Below are positions 15,188 to 23,768 of a DNA stretch of 64,000 nucleotides, in pieces. Source of the DNA: Oscillospiraceae bacterium. Its GTDB lineage: Bacteria; Bacillota; Clostridia; Oscillospirales; Oscillospiraceae. Both the position numbers and the translations under genes were made by a program. Each line of letters opens with the position of its first letter. The first letter of the stretch is position 1. The notes below the pieces were generated by a model. That model saw only the letters and a list, made by a program, of their open reading frames with translations. It had not been told where the DNA came from and made no database searches. The stretch covers positions 1-64,000 of the forward strand of contig JAFQIL010000004.1 in assembly GCA_017397565.1 (NCBI GenBank). The letters run 5' to 3'.

Positions 15188-15768
15188 TGGCCATGTTTTC
15201 TTTTTTCCCAAACGCCGAAGCATTTTTTCACCAGCCAGCAGCTTAAGACTGCCAGGGCGCTGCCCAAGAGGACAGAGCTAATGACGTCAGTAGGATAATG
15301 CAGATACAGATACAGCCGGGAGAAGGCAACAAGGCAGGCCAGAACCGTTGCCGGAATGCCCAGCCTTCTGTCGTGGATCAGCAGCGCAATGGCTGCTTCA
15401 AAAGAAGCGATGGTATGACCGGAAGGGAAGGAGTAATCGCTGGGGGTAGAGACCAGCAGCGCGATGTTTTTTCCGTAGTTTTCCAAAACGAAGGTGTAGG
15501 GGCGGATCCGGGCAACCAACGGCTTCAGCGTGAGATTGCACAGCAATAGTCCCATCAGCAGAGCGATACCCATGGAAAGACCGGCTTTGCGGTATTTGGG
15601 GATGCAAATGAGTATGACAGCAATGGCGATCCAAAAGATTCCGCCATCTCCCAGTAAGGTGATCCACGGCATGATGGCATCCAATACCGGACACCAAAGC
15701 TTATCCGCGATCCAATCCAAAACCGGAATGTCAAAATGCGCTGCAAACCAGGTCAGCAATGCTTCCAT
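15184..15768 (-). CDS. PAP2-superfamily membrane phosphatase
   Basis: This integral membrane phosphatase probably acts on an isoprenoid or lipid diphosphate such as undecaprenyl diphosphate, or on phosphatidyl intermediates. The 194 residues carry all three PAP2 motifs: KPLVARIRP (about 82-90), PSGHT (about 118-122) and SRLYLYLHYPTDV (about 151-163), within roughly five membrane segments. It is the last gene of a four-gene minus-strand operon; its ATG shares one base with the stop codon of the preceding gene (TAATG). The neighbours (phosphodiester glycosidase, GT2-GtrA) suggest lipid-linked sugar or wall polymer metabolism. Confidence 0.88.
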   Translation of the reverse strand: MEALLTWFAAHFDIPVLDWIADKLWCPVLDAIMPWITLLGDGGIFWIAIAVILICIPKYRKAGLSMGIALLMGLLLCNLTLKPLVARIRPYTFVLENYGKNIALLVSTPSDYSFPSGHTIASFEAAIALLIHDRRLGIPATVLACLVAFSRLYLYLHYPTDVISSVLLGSALAVLSCWLVKKCFGVWEKRKHGQ

Positions 15769-17327
15769 TATGCTTCCCCTTTCTCAAACAGGGCGTAAAG
15801 GGTCATGGGCGTAAGCTTCTCACCCGAAAGCACGACGGTGTTGGTTTCGTCAGGCTTGAAGACAATGGTCATGGTGATCTTGCCGTTTTCGTTCTTCTCC
15901 TGACGGGCCCAGCCGGAGAATACCATTCCTTCAGGAACGGTAACGGCAGGCAAGGTCAGGGTTTTGCTGGCGGTATCCACAAAGAATGTGTCCAAAACCG
16001 TCTCACCGTTCAGGAAGGTCATCCGCACCAGCTCCGTCTGCTGGGCGATATCTACCTGTGTCATGTCACTGAGCAGCCATTTTCCGCTGGCATCCAGCGT
16101 GAAGAACAGGGAATAATCCATTTCGTAATTTTTTACCGAACCGTCAAAACGGGTGACACGGTTGGTCATAGCAGCCCGGACAGAGAACAGGGTGTCGCTG
16201 TAGCGATAGAAATCCCGGTAGGTGATGGGACTGATCTCGTAGCTCAGGTAATCCTGCATCCAACGGTCGATAGCGCTGATGGTGTTGTAAACCTCAGAGT
16301 TGGGAACGCAGCAAGCTGCCAGCTGTTTTTTGGAGGCGGCTTTGATCATGTATTTGGCAAAGGTCTCCAGGGAGGTCTTTACAAAGCCCTGCTCGGCCTC
16401 AGTCATTTCCATGGTGAGGGGAGGAAGTGTGTAGCTTTTGCTTGCGGCATCGTAATTCATGACAACAGGGTTGCCGTTTTCATCGGCAACAGTCACTTCC
16501 GGGGGGATCAAAAATCCGGAAATGGTTTGCACCTCCAACCGATAGCCGTGGAGGCCCTCCGGCAGGTATTTTTCGGCACCGGTGGTTACGGTGCGGATGG
16601 TGTAGGTATCATCCAAGGCTACTCCGTTAACAGAAACCGTATAGCCGGGAAGCTTTTCCACGGTAACAGCCTCTTCTCTGGTATAAAACAATTCCAGTGT
16701 ACCAAATTCCCATTCCGGGATCTCAGTTTGGGAATCCGCGCCGCCGGTGAGGGTAAAGGTGCCGATCTTCTCGCCATCCAGCTTGACAATATACTTATGG
16801 TCACCGGAAAGACCGGCAGAGGTCTCTACATAGGTGATCTCCTTGCCTGCAGCTTTGGCTTCCATATAGGAAACAAAAGCGTCGCTGCCTTCATAGGTGG
16901 TATCTTCGATGCCGGCCAGACGGTAAAGCTGTTCCCAATCCGGGTCGGAGAACAAGTCTTCAAAAACCTCTTCACATTTCTTCTCCGGCTGAGAAGCTTC
17001 GTAGCGAGTCAGCCAATCTTCCAGAGGAACGGTGATTTTCCGCAGGCCTACAAAAAAGGCCGCGATCAGCAAAACATAAAAAGTGTAAAAGATAATGGTG
17101 CTGAGCCGTGGCTTACGGAAAAAATTTCTTTTTTCCTTCTTTTCAGGCGCTTTTAACGGCTCTGCCGGGGGAGTCGCCGGGGCCTCATTAAGAGAATCCA
17201 GCGTGATCTCGTCAATAGACACCGTCAAAGACTCGTCAGGCGCTTCGTCATCCTTGGGGGAAACCGGCAAGGGTTCCTTGGGCGCGCCCTTTTTGGGTTG
17301 ATAGTATTTTCCTTTGTACATAATCAT
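15768..17327 (-). CDS. hypothetical bitopic membrane protein with C-terminal InlB-type repeat
   Basis: The 519-residue protein has a 90-residue cytoplasmic N terminus rich in Lys, Pro and Glu, then a basic stretch (KKEKRNFFRKPR). One membrane segment follows (STIIFYTFYVLLIAAFFVGL, about 92-112), then some 400 residues outside. The external part resembles TcaA/YvbJ-type zinc-ribbon-less surface proteins in layout (serial small beta domains). The last 55 residues (VPEGMVFSGWARQE ... LTPMTLYALFEK) match a Listeria-Bacteroides/InlB beta-grasp repeat. No enzyme motif is seen. It overlaps the glycosidase gene by four bases and the PAP2 gene by one, so the three are translationally coupled. A role in cell-wall or teichoic-type polymer processing is inferred from context only. 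Confidence 0.7.
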   Translation of the reverse strand: MIMYKGKYYQPKKGAPKEPLPVSPKDDEAPDESLTVSIDEITLDSLNEAPATPPAEPLKAPEKKEKRNFFRKPRLSTIIFYTFYVLLIAAFFVGLRKITVPLEDWLTRYEASQPEKKCEEVFEDLFSDPDWEQLYRLAGIEDTTYEGSDAFVSYMEAKAAGKEITYVETSAGLSGDHKYIVKLDGEKIGTFTLTGGADSQTEIPEWEFGTLELFYTREEAVTVEKLPGYTVSVNGVALDDTYTIRTVTTGAEKYLPEGLHGYRLEVQTISGFLIPPEVTVADENGNPVVMNYDAASKSYTLPPLTMEMTEAEQGFVKTSLETFAKYMIKAASKKQLAACCVPNSEVYNTISAIDRWMQDYLSYEISPITYRDFYRYSDTLFSVRAAMTNRVTRFDGSVKNYEMDYSLFFTLDASGKWLLSDMTQVDIAQQTELVRMTFLNGETVLDTFFVDTASKTLTLPAVTVPEGMVFSGWARQEKNENGKITMTIVFKPDETNTVVLSGEKLTPMTLYALFEKGEA

Positions 17328-18442
17328 TCCTCACTTGACGGACGGACCATGATGTAGGTCGGCATACGACGGGGAGTCTCCTGCAGGAGAGAGTAGCTGT
17401 TGATCATAAGCAAAGCATCTTCTGCGCCGTATTTTCCGTAAACATCCTTGTAGAACATGGCGGAAGAAGAGCCACCGTCCAAATTGCAGGCATTGACAGC
17501 GCCGTATTCTACCATGATGTTAATGATATCTGCATAGGTACCGCCCAAAGATCCCAGCTGGCGACCGTCGATGCACAGCAGGATGACAGCACCGTCAGCC
17601 CGCTGACCAATGGCGGTGCGGGGGTTGTAGCCGGAATTCTGGTTGTAGGCGGATTCGTTGATCACGCCGTCCATGATCAGCACAGGACCGAAGCAGCAGC
17701 CGTCGCGGATATTCAGCTCTTTTGCTTTTTGCGCGTTCATAGAGGGGGCGACAACGAGAATATTGTCCTCAGTAAAGCCGGCAAAGCCGTGGTAGCTTTT
17801 TTTGTCATCCCAAACCACTTTACCTTCAGAAATAACAAGTCCGGAAGGAACGCTGCCGATGGAGGGACTGCCGGTGCCGTTATCAAAAAACGCGCCGCCG
17901 TTGACCGCGGCCACGGTACCTAATTCCATCATGGTCAAATTGATGGGTTTACCGGGGATGGCTGTGGAAAAGCTCTGTCCGGGGTACAGGGAGGTAGCCA
18001 CGAATACCGCGGAGGGATCCCGCACGATCATCACGTGGGCGGTATACATATCGCCCTGAACAGTTTCAATGCGAATGCCATCGGGATGATCCTTCCATTC
18101 AGAAGAAAGCTGACCGTTGTTGATATCTGTTTGGATTACTACCTGATCTGCGGAGGAAACATCGGCAGGCAGTGTGGAATTGACGCTGCTTTGCACATTC
18201 TTCACGCCTTCGTCACCAATGAACAGGCCGGGGATCCACTTGGTGGCGCTGGCCTCCAAAAGGGACATGGTAAGCACATTTTTGGCGGACTCAGAGGGCC
18301 CGTTGAAGATCAGGTTACAAACAGTCCACAGACCGATCACCAGTAAAATGACAACGGTAAACAAGGTCAGCAGCGTTCTGCGGACGATACACCAAATGAT
18401 TTGGCTGATTTTTCGCTTGGGACGGGGAGTGGTAGGATTCAT
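17324..18442 (-). CDS. phosphodiester glycosidase family protein (NAGPA/DUF2233)
   Basis: The domain family removes sugars linked through a phosphodiester bond (as in human uncovering enzyme NAGPA and bacterial exopolysaccharide proteins). The ATG at 18442 gives 372 residues; the longer frame from 18487 overlaps the upstream gene. A membrane segment at about 17-40 (LLTLFTVVILLVIGLWTV) anchors it with the catalytic part outside. Family blocks are AAVNGGAFFDNGTGSPSIG, PSGLVISEGKVV, NPRTAIGQRADGAVILLCIDGR and VNACNLDGGSSSAMFY (shortened here), close to the C terminus. Its operon partners are GT2-GtrA upstream and PAP2 downstream. Confidence 0.87.
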   Translation of the reverse strand: MNPTTPRPKRKISQIIWCIVRRTLLTLFTVVILLVIGLWTVCNLIFNGPSESAKNVLTMSLLEASATKWIPGLFIGDEGVKNVQSSVNSTLPADVSSADQVVIQTDINNGQLSSEWKDHPDGIRIETVQGDMYTAHVMIVRDPSAVFVATSLYPGQSFSTAIPGKPINLTMMELGTVAAVNGGAFFDNGTGSPSIGSVPSGLVISEGKVVWDDKKSYHGFAGFTEDNILVVAPSMNAQKAKELNIRDGCCFGPVLIMDGVINESAYNQNSGYNPRTAIGQRADGAVILLCIDGRQLGSLGGTYADIINIMVEYGAVNACNLDGGSSSAMFYKDVYGKYGAEDALLMINSYSLLQETPRRMPTYIMVRPSSEE

Positions 18443-18459
18443 ATGTATTACCTCATTGG

Positions 18460-19554
18460 TTACTTTTTTCTGCGGGAAAACACCCAACGCTGCTGTGCCA
18501 GATAGCTGACAAAATACAAAGCGATCATCACCAGCATATGGTAAACAGCCCGTAAAAATACAAGCTCTTCACCCACATTCAGCAGTCGGTAGATACCCTC
18601 AGTTCCTACAAACTGCAAAATTGCCACGGGAAAGGCAACGGCGTAGTATTTACCAAGGGCTGACAGCATTTTTTCCGAGGAATGGAAGACGAATTTGTGG
18701 TTCAGGAAGAAATTCAGCAGGGAGGAAACCAGTCTGGCACCCAGAATCGTGACAGCAGACAGCTTCCATCCGAAGAGAACATCGCACAGCGCAAAGGTGA
18801 GAAAAGCGTGGAGAGCCTCGTCGATCAAAGAGGTGAAGAGGGAGCTGGCAGTATATTTAAAGAAATGGGCCAAAATCAGCTTGTAAATACGCCAGGAGTC
18901 CCGTACTGCCCGGAAATGGGAGCTTTTATTCTCCTCAATATAGACGGTGCGGATCTTAACTTCCTCATAAGAAAGGGACTGGGCTTTCATAAACAGCAGC
19001 ATGTTTGTTTCGTATTCAAAACGGTCACCGGGTATGGATACCAACTGTTCCAAAGCAGACCTTGGGATAGCCCGCAGACCGGTTTGCGTGTCAGAAAGCT
19101 TCATGCCCACAAAAATCTTGAAGATACCGCAGGTGATCTTGTTGCCAAAACGACTGCGGGAAGGTACATCCGCCTGATTGAAAGTCCGGGCACCCAAAAC
19201 GATGTTTCCGGTTTCCAGCATACGCAAGGCGCACTCACGGGTGTCTTCCGGATGGTGCTGATTGTCGCCGTCTACCGTAATGACACCGTAGCCATCCGGC
19301 CTGTTTTCCAGGAACCATTGAAAAGCGGTCTTTAACGCGGCACCCTTTCCCCGATTTTCGGGGTGATGCAGCAAGTGGACCTGAGGATGTTGGGCGGCTG
19401 TTTCAAAGTAGTGTAGATTGTTGGGGTTACTGCCGTCGTTGACTAAAATAATATCCGTAAAGCCGTATTCCAAAAGACCGTTTACAACGGTGATCAATTT
19501 GTCGTCAGGGTCTAAAGAGGGAAGAACAACAGAAATTTTGGATAGTTCCAGCAT
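18460..19554 (-). CDS. GT2 glycosyltransferase fused to a GtrA-like membrane domain
   Basis: Residues 1-215 are a family 2 glycosyltransferase (VVLPSLDPDD, DIILVNDGSN, ENRGKGAALKTAF, VDGDNQHHPED with the metal-binding DGD, DTQTGLRAIP). Residues 230-355 form a four-segment GtrA-like domain (KYTASSLFTSLIDEALHAFL, LLNFFLNHKFVF, ending LAQQRWVFSRRKK). Fusions of this kind resemble dolichyl/undecaprenyl-phosphate glucosyl- or mannosyltransferases with their own flippase-like domain, making and moving a lipid-linked sugar. It is the first gene of the four-gene operon and is followed after 17 bases by the phosphodiester glycosidase. The sugar is unknown. Confidence 0.9.
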   Translation of the reverse strand: MLELSKISVVLPSLDPDDKLITVVNGLLEYGFTDIILVNDGSNPNNLHYFETAAQHPQVHLLHHPENRGKGAALKTAFQWFLENRPDGYGVITVDGDNQHHPEDTRECALRMLETGNIVLGARTFNQADVPSRSRFGNKITCGIFKIFVGMKLSDTQTGLRAIPRSALEQLVSIPGDRFEYETNMLLFMKAQSLSYEEVKIRTVYIEENKSSHFRAVRDSWRIYKLILAHFFKYTASSLFTSLIDEALHAFLTFALCDVLFGWKLSAVTILGARLVSSLLNFFLNHKFVFHSSEKMLSALGKYYAVAFPVAILQFVGTEGIYRLLNVGEELVFLRAVYHMLVMIALYFVSYLAQQRWVFSRRKK

Positions 19555-19632
19555 TGCTACACCTCTGTTTCTCTAAGTATTCGATATATTATAGCACATT
19601 TTGCAGGAAAAGGGAAGAGTATAAATGGGGGA

Positions 19633-20436
19633 TTATGCGGCATCGCCGGGGGCAATAGACCAAAGATTGCGAATCTGATCCTTGATCACCGCATATTGCC
19701 AAAGATACTGCGAATTGGTTTTGCTGTTGGGGTCGTTGATCTTCAAATACCCGTCCTGGGTTCCGGTGATCACGATGAAATGACCGGAGGTTGTAAAATC
19801 CCCGGGGCCCATGGCACAGATCACCGGATGACCGGCGGCCAAGGATTTTAAGATCCGTCCTTCATCCAGAGGAAGCTCTGTAACAGACAGTCCCAGCTTT
19901 GCACCGCCCTGGCTGATCAGTGTCCAGGAAGAGCCGCTGCCGGGGACATAGTAGCCTTCTTCACCAGCAAAACGGATCATGGCATCCGGGGAAAAGGCAG
20001 GATCGTCAGTCACATAGATGGCGGCCATGGAAAGGCAGACAGGGCCGCAGCCGGTCAGACCGGCAACATCGCTGCCGTAGGTGAGATAGCCCCACCGGGG
20101 ATCCCACTGTAGAAACAGGGGCACCGTATCGGTATTTAAGTAAGGGGTCATATCCGGGGTGTGGACGGAGTCTTTGGCAGCAGGGTATTGCAAAACAAAT
20201 TCCTCTGTTTCCGGGTTGCGCCGGAGCAGGTCGATCAAGCTTTCCGGGTAATCCCGCAAAGAGTAGCCGTGCTCTTCAGCGTAGAGCCAAACGGTATATT
20301 CTGCCGTTCCCGGTTCGGGACGGCGGCTAAACAATCCGCAGCTGGCTGCCGCAAGGATACAAAGAACGAGCAGCACGGCAGATAACAATATGATGATCTT
20401 TCGCAGGGGATGGGGACGGGTATCTGCGTATCTCAT
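19633..20436 (-). CDS. C39-like cysteine peptidase, membrane anchored
   Basis: The 267 residues begin with a membrane segment (IIILLSAVLLVLCILAAASCG, about 13-32). The extracytoplasmic domain is of the Peptidase_C39_2 papain-like fold. The catalytic Cys lies in GLTGCGPVCLSMA (GCGP), the His in SGHFIVITG, and the acidic partner in LKINDPNSK. LQWDPRWGYLTYGS is the typical block preceding the nucleophile. Such proteins are often annotated as C39 family peptidase and probably cleave wall-associated peptides or act in maturation. It is 78 bases upstream of the GT2 gene and may share its transcript. Confidence 0.87.
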   Translation of the reverse strand: MRYADTRPHPLRKIIILLSAVLLVLCILAAASCGLFSRRPEPGTAEYTVWLYAEEHGYSLRDYPESLIDLLRRNPETEEFVLQYPAAKDSVHTPDMTPYLNTDTVPLFLQWDPRWGYLTYGSDVAGLTGCGPVCLSMAAIYVTDDPAFSPDAMIRFAGEEGYYVPGSGSSWTLISQGGAKLGLSVTELPLDEGRILKSLAAGHPVICAMGPGDFTTSGHFIVITGTQDGYLKINDPNSKTNSQYLWQYAVIKDQIRNLWSIAPGDAA

Positions 20437-20560
20437 AGCTGCCTCCCGGGATTTTTTACTATTATAGCATAGAATATAGCAATTGTCTTCTGTAAATTAT
20501 GGATTTATATGAAAAGAAAAACAGCTTGTCCCTGCCTCAGCAAGATCAAGCTGTGAATAT

Positions 20561-21145
20561 TCAAAGCCAGCTGGTAATGAAGATTTCCAAACCAATGAAA
20601 ATCAGAATCATGCCCCCCAGAAGTCCTGCTTTTCCGGAAAGCTTAGTGCCGGCCTTTTTGCCGATGGCAAGGCCTGCCATGCAAATTCCGTATGTAACAG
20701 CGGCAATAATACCGGCGGCCGCCAGAGCCATAACCAGAGTATGTTCTGCAATGGTAAAGCCAACAGACAAAGCATCGATGGAGGTGGCAATGCCCTGGGT
20801 CAACAGAAGCCCGATGGTAAGCTTGGGAACACAGTCCGGGCATTCCTGCTCACAGCGGCTGTCATAGATCATCTTTCCGCCGATATAGCTCAGCAATGCC
20901 AGCGCGATCCAGGGGATCAGGGTTTCAAACACACGGAAATACTGGACGATGGTGTGAATGCAGACCCAGCCGATGAGTGGCATGGCGGCCTGAAAAAGGG
21001 CAAATACACCGGCGATGGTACACATTCTTCCGGTTTTCATTTTTGGTTCATGCAAACCGTCAGCCAGGGAAACGGAAAAGGCATCCATAGCCAAACCCGC
21101 ACCCAGCAGAATGCTGTTAAAGAAAAAAACAAAGCTCCAATCCAT
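20561..21145 (-). CDS. mntP: manganese efflux pump MntP
   Basis: This six-segment membrane protein exports Mn2+. The 194 residues show the two-fold MntP repeat with conserved aspartates in GAGLAMDAFSVSLADG and GIATSIDALSVGF, and the small-residue membrane segments typical of the family. The central cytoplasmic loop (YDSRCEQECPDCVPK) has three cysteines in CEQECPDC, unusual for MntP and a possible metal-sensing or binding site. Its leader is only about 55 bases, too short for the yybP-ykoY manganese riboswitch often found upstream of this gene. Confidence 0.92.
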   Translation of the reverse strand: MDWSFVFFFNSILLGAGLAMDAFSVSLADGLHEPKMKTGRMCTIAGVFALFQAAMPLIGWVCIHTIVQYFRVFETLIPWIALALLSYIGGKMIYDSRCEQECPDCVPKLTIGLLLTQGIATSIDALSVGFTIAEHTLVMALAAAGIIAAVTYGICMAGLAIGKKAGTKLSGKAGLLGGMILIFIGLEIFITSWL

Positions 21146-21205
21146 ATTGCTGTGACTCCCTCGGATCCGTAAAAAAATAGGACTTTCTTTTCCGAAAACA
21201 GAATT

Positions 21206-21234
21206 AGTCTAACATTCTAAAGGTGTTCTGTCAA
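21206..21234 (-). promoter_or_regulatory. promoter of mntP
   Basis: Minus-strand TTGACA (21229-21234), 17 bases, TAGACT (21206-21211), about 60 bases before the ATG. Confidence 0.75.
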
Positions 21235-21257
21235 GGAAAAAGAGGAAGGCAAAAAAA

Positions 21258-21312
21258 GAAATGACCCTTGACCGCGGTTCTTTTGCCGTTTGCGGTCAAG
21301 GGTCATTTCTGT
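21258..21312. terminator. long bidirectional hairpin upstream of mntP
   Basis: AGAAATGACCCTTGACCGC (21258-21276) is perfectly complementary to 21292-21310, with poly-A on the left and a pyrimidine-rich right flank. From there to 21796 the sequence is AT-rich non-coding; I see no supported gene. Confidence 0.75.
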
Positions 21313-21796
21313 TCTGTCTTATTATCTAACATCATTGGTTAACCTCTCTTTCTGCAGTTTGGACGCTGCGGCTGATCATGTCTTCCAGCGTTCCCAACCA
21401 TCACTTTCAACTTCTGGATTCTCTAAGCGAGATGCTCTTTTGTGGTGGAACTTCGTCGTAAATGATGCCGGTCGTCCTTTGGCCTAAAGTGTATCAGCAG
21501 ATCTGTTTGCCCAATTTAAATTGTTTCTTCGATTATATTCTGTTAAATTTCACTTTTCAGTTTTGAATTCTGCTGATCTGACTTGGCCTTTGGTTTATTT
21601 ACCTGTACATTGGTATCACCCTTTCTGACTATAGATTACCACAAAGAAATTGGAAAATCAATATGGAAAATTGTACAAAGTAAACAAAGCCGAATCGTAC
21701 AAAATGTAGAAATTAGCACTTATAAACAAAAAGCCGTTGACAGGGGAAAAGGTGTTGCGATATAATGAATTTGTTGGGCGGCTTGTGACCGCCGTG

Positions 21797-21829
21797 AAAA
21801 AGCTCCCTTCCGGGTTGGAGGGAGCTTTT
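21797..21829 (-). terminator. terminator of the FGGY-kinase transcript
   Basis: AAAAGCTCCCT...GGAGGGAGCTTTT hairpin directly past the kinase stop codon at 21831. Confidence 0.75.
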
Positions 21830-21830
21830 G

Positions 21831-23402
21831 TTATTGCAATTTGGCGGCAGCTTTCTGGGCAGGCAGACAAGCGATATACCGATCCAGGTAAGCCGCAAAA
21901 CCCTTAGCGCCTTCGGTGGTGGGGCAGACGCAGCTGCTTTTTGCGGTAGCAAAGACTCTGTTTTGCAGATAGTCTTCCAAAGATTCACCGTCTGCTTTCT
22001 GCAGCATATAGGCTGCCAGCAGCGCCATGCCCCAGGGACCGCCCTCGCCGGCAGTCTCCATGGTGGTGATGGGAACATTTAAGGCATCCGCCATGATCTG
22101 CTGACCCACGACAGGTGTTTTAAAGAAGCCGCCATGACCCAGCAGCTTATCGGATTCTACCTGCTCTTCCCGGGCCAGCATATCCATGCCGATCTTCAAG
22201 GTAGCAATGGCACCGTAAAGCTGGCTGCGCATCAGGTTGGCGATGGTTAGTCTGCTGTCCGGCAGACGAACCAGCATGGGGCGTCCGGTTTCGGTGGCGG
22301 TCAGAGGCTCGCCGGCAAAGTAATTGAAAGCGATAATGCCGCTGCAGTCGGCTTCACCCTCCAAAGCCTTGCGGTACAGGGTAGGATAGAGCGTATTCAT
22401 GTCTACCGCAATACCCATAGTGCGCATGCCGTCCGCGATCAAATTGACCCAGGCGTCGATTTCAGAGGTGCAGGTGTTGGTGTGGGCCATGGCAACCGTC
22501 TTGCCTGCAGGGGTAGCCACCACATCGATTTCCGGATAGTACTTTTTCAGAGGCCGCTCCAAGACCTGCATGGAAAAGGCGGAGGTGCCGGCAGAAATGC
22601 TTCCCGTGCGGGGGAATACCGCGCCGGTGGCTACCATGCCGGTACCGGCATCGCCCTCAGGGGGGCAAAGGGGGATCCCGGCTTCTAAGGTGCCGGTCTC
22701 ATCCAACAGGGCGGCACCGGCTTTCGTCAGGCAGCCTGCGGACTGTCCTGCCCGCTTTACCACGGGGAGAATGTCCCGCAGCGTCCATGGGAAGTCATAA
22801 GACTTCACCAGCTCGTCAAACTGCGCCACCCTTGCGCCATCAAAATCACCGGCCGCATCATCGTAGGGGAACATACCGGAGGCTTCTCCCACACCGACCA
22901 CATTTTCTCCGGTCAGCAGACCGTGGATGTAGCCGCTGAGGGTGGTAAGCCTTGCGATGTTCTTTATATGCGCTTCTTCGTTGAGGATCGCCTGATACAG
23001 GTGGGCGATGCTCCAGCGCTGGGGAATGTTGAATTGGAACAGCTCTGTCAAGGCTTCCGCGGCAGGGGCGGTGATGGTATTGCGCCAGGTGCGGAAAGGA
23101 GCGATCTGCTTTCCGTCTTTATCCAAAACCAAATAGCCGTGCATCATGCCGGAGATGCCCATCGCTGCGATTTTAGACAGAGAATGACCGAATTTCTTCC
23201 GCACATCTTTTTGCAGATCGGCATAGCAGGCACGAAGACCTTCTATGGCTTTTTCCAAAGGATAGACCCAAACGCCGTCTACCAAATCGTTTTCCCAGGA
23301 AAAGCTACCGGAAGCGATGGGGTTATGATCTTCGTCGATCAAAACGGCTTTGATCCGGGTGGAGCCAAGCTCAATGCCCAAAAAGGTGTTTTCTAAATTC
23401 AT
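21831..23402 (-). CDS. FGGY-family carbohydrate kinase (XylB-like)
   Basis: This cytoplasmic sugar kinase uses ATP to phosphorylate a pentulose or deoxyhexulose. The 523 residues carry the N-terminal phosphate-1 motif FLGIELGSTRIKAVLIDED, the substrate-domain block MGISGMMHGYLVLD, the adenosine-side GTSAFSMQVLE and the C-terminal GHGGFFKTPVVGQQIMADAL and GEGGPWGMALLAAYML (trimmed). It is longer than XylB (about 490) and resembles the AraB/XylB-like kinases of clostridial sugar loci. Upstream, within 370 bases, lies a hairpin array and then the zinc dehydrogenase. Its substrate may be the product of that dehydrogenase, which is inference. Confidence 0.85.
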   Translation of the reverse strand: MNLENTFLGIELGSTRIKAVLIDEDHNPIASGSFSWENDLVDGVWVYPLEKAIEGLRACYADLQKDVRKKFGHSLSKIAAMGISGMMHGYLVLDKDGKQIAPFRTWRNTITAPAAEALTELFQFNIPQRWSIAHLYQAILNEEAHIKNIARLTTLSGYIHGLLTGENVVGVGEASGMFPYDDAAGDFDGARVAQFDELVKSYDFPWTLRDILPVVKRAGQSAGCLTKAGAALLDETGTLEAGIPLCPPEGDAGTGMVATGAVFPRTGSISAGTSAFSMQVLERPLKKYYPEIDVVATPAGKTVAMAHTNTCTSEIDAWVNLIADGMRTMGIAVDMNTLYPTLYRKALEGEADCSGIIAFNYFAGEPLTATETGRPMLVRLPDSRLTIANLMRSQLYGAIATLKIGMDMLAREEQVESDKLLGHGGFFKTPVVGQQIMADALNVPITTMETAGEGGPWGMALLAAYMLQKADGESLEDYLQNRVFATAKSSCVCPTTEGAKGFAAYLDRYIACLPAQKAAAKLQ

Positions 23403-23435
23403 AATGTGCTCCTTCTAAAAAAGCCTCCCATTAGC

Positions 23436-23742
23436 GGGGTGAGCATAGGGATATGCTCACCCCACAGTGATATAGATTTGCAGAGCAAATCTGTGATATA
23501 CGCTTTGCGGCGTGTGATATAGGCTTCGCCTGTGATATATTTTCTTCGAAAATGTTATGGTTAAAAATAAATGCCGCTTTTGCGGCATTTATTTTTATAT
23601 ACAATTTGTCCCGAAGGGACACCACAATTTGCCTGAAGGGCAAATATCACATTGCGCAAGCAATATATCACATTTCCGTCAGGAAATATATCATTTTCCC
23701 ATAGGGAAAATATCACTGGTCGTTGCGGAAACTCCTTTTCGC
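23436..23742. repeat. GTGATAT-spaced hairpin array (repeat family G)
   Basis: The left half holds hairpins (AGATTTGC-AGA-GCAAATCT, ACGC-TTTGC-GGCGT, AGGC-TTC-GCCT, ATTTTC-TTC-GAAAAT) separated by GTGATAT. The centre is ATAAATGCCGC-TTTT-GCGGCATTTAT. The right half holds hairpins (GTCCC-GAA-GGGAC, TTTGCC-TGAA-GGGCAAA, ATTGC-GCAA-GCAAT, TTTCC-GTCA-GGAAA, TTTTCCC-ATA-GGGAAAA) separated by ATATCAC/ATATCA. The spacers of the two halves are complementary, so the whole is a giant palindrome with branches. It lies between two sugar genes and would be transcribed. Confidence 0.85.
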
Positions 23743-23768
23743 AATGACCCTTGGAGGCTTTTTCATAC

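Noticed and set aside
15759..17156. 465-codon open frame on the plus strand
   Set aside because: Antisense to the 519-residue membrane protein that is coupled to its neighbours on the minus strand; no motif or ribosome site.
21146..21330. yybP-ykoY manganese riboswitch upstream of mntP
   Set aside because: The leader from the identified promoter to the ATG is about 60 bases and lacks the conserved loops; the upstream hairpin is a terminator.
21376..21483. 36-codon minus-strand frame ending ENPEVESDGWERWKT
   Set aside because: The translation looks protein-like, but a stop codon directly precedes it, there is no start codon inside it, and no ribosome site could be placed. It may be a decayed gene; not enough to call.
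23436..23742. CRISPR array
   Set aside because: Regular short repeats (GTGATAT) suggested one, but the units between them are 11-20-base hairpins rather than unique 30-base spacers, the repeat is too short, and no cas gene is present.
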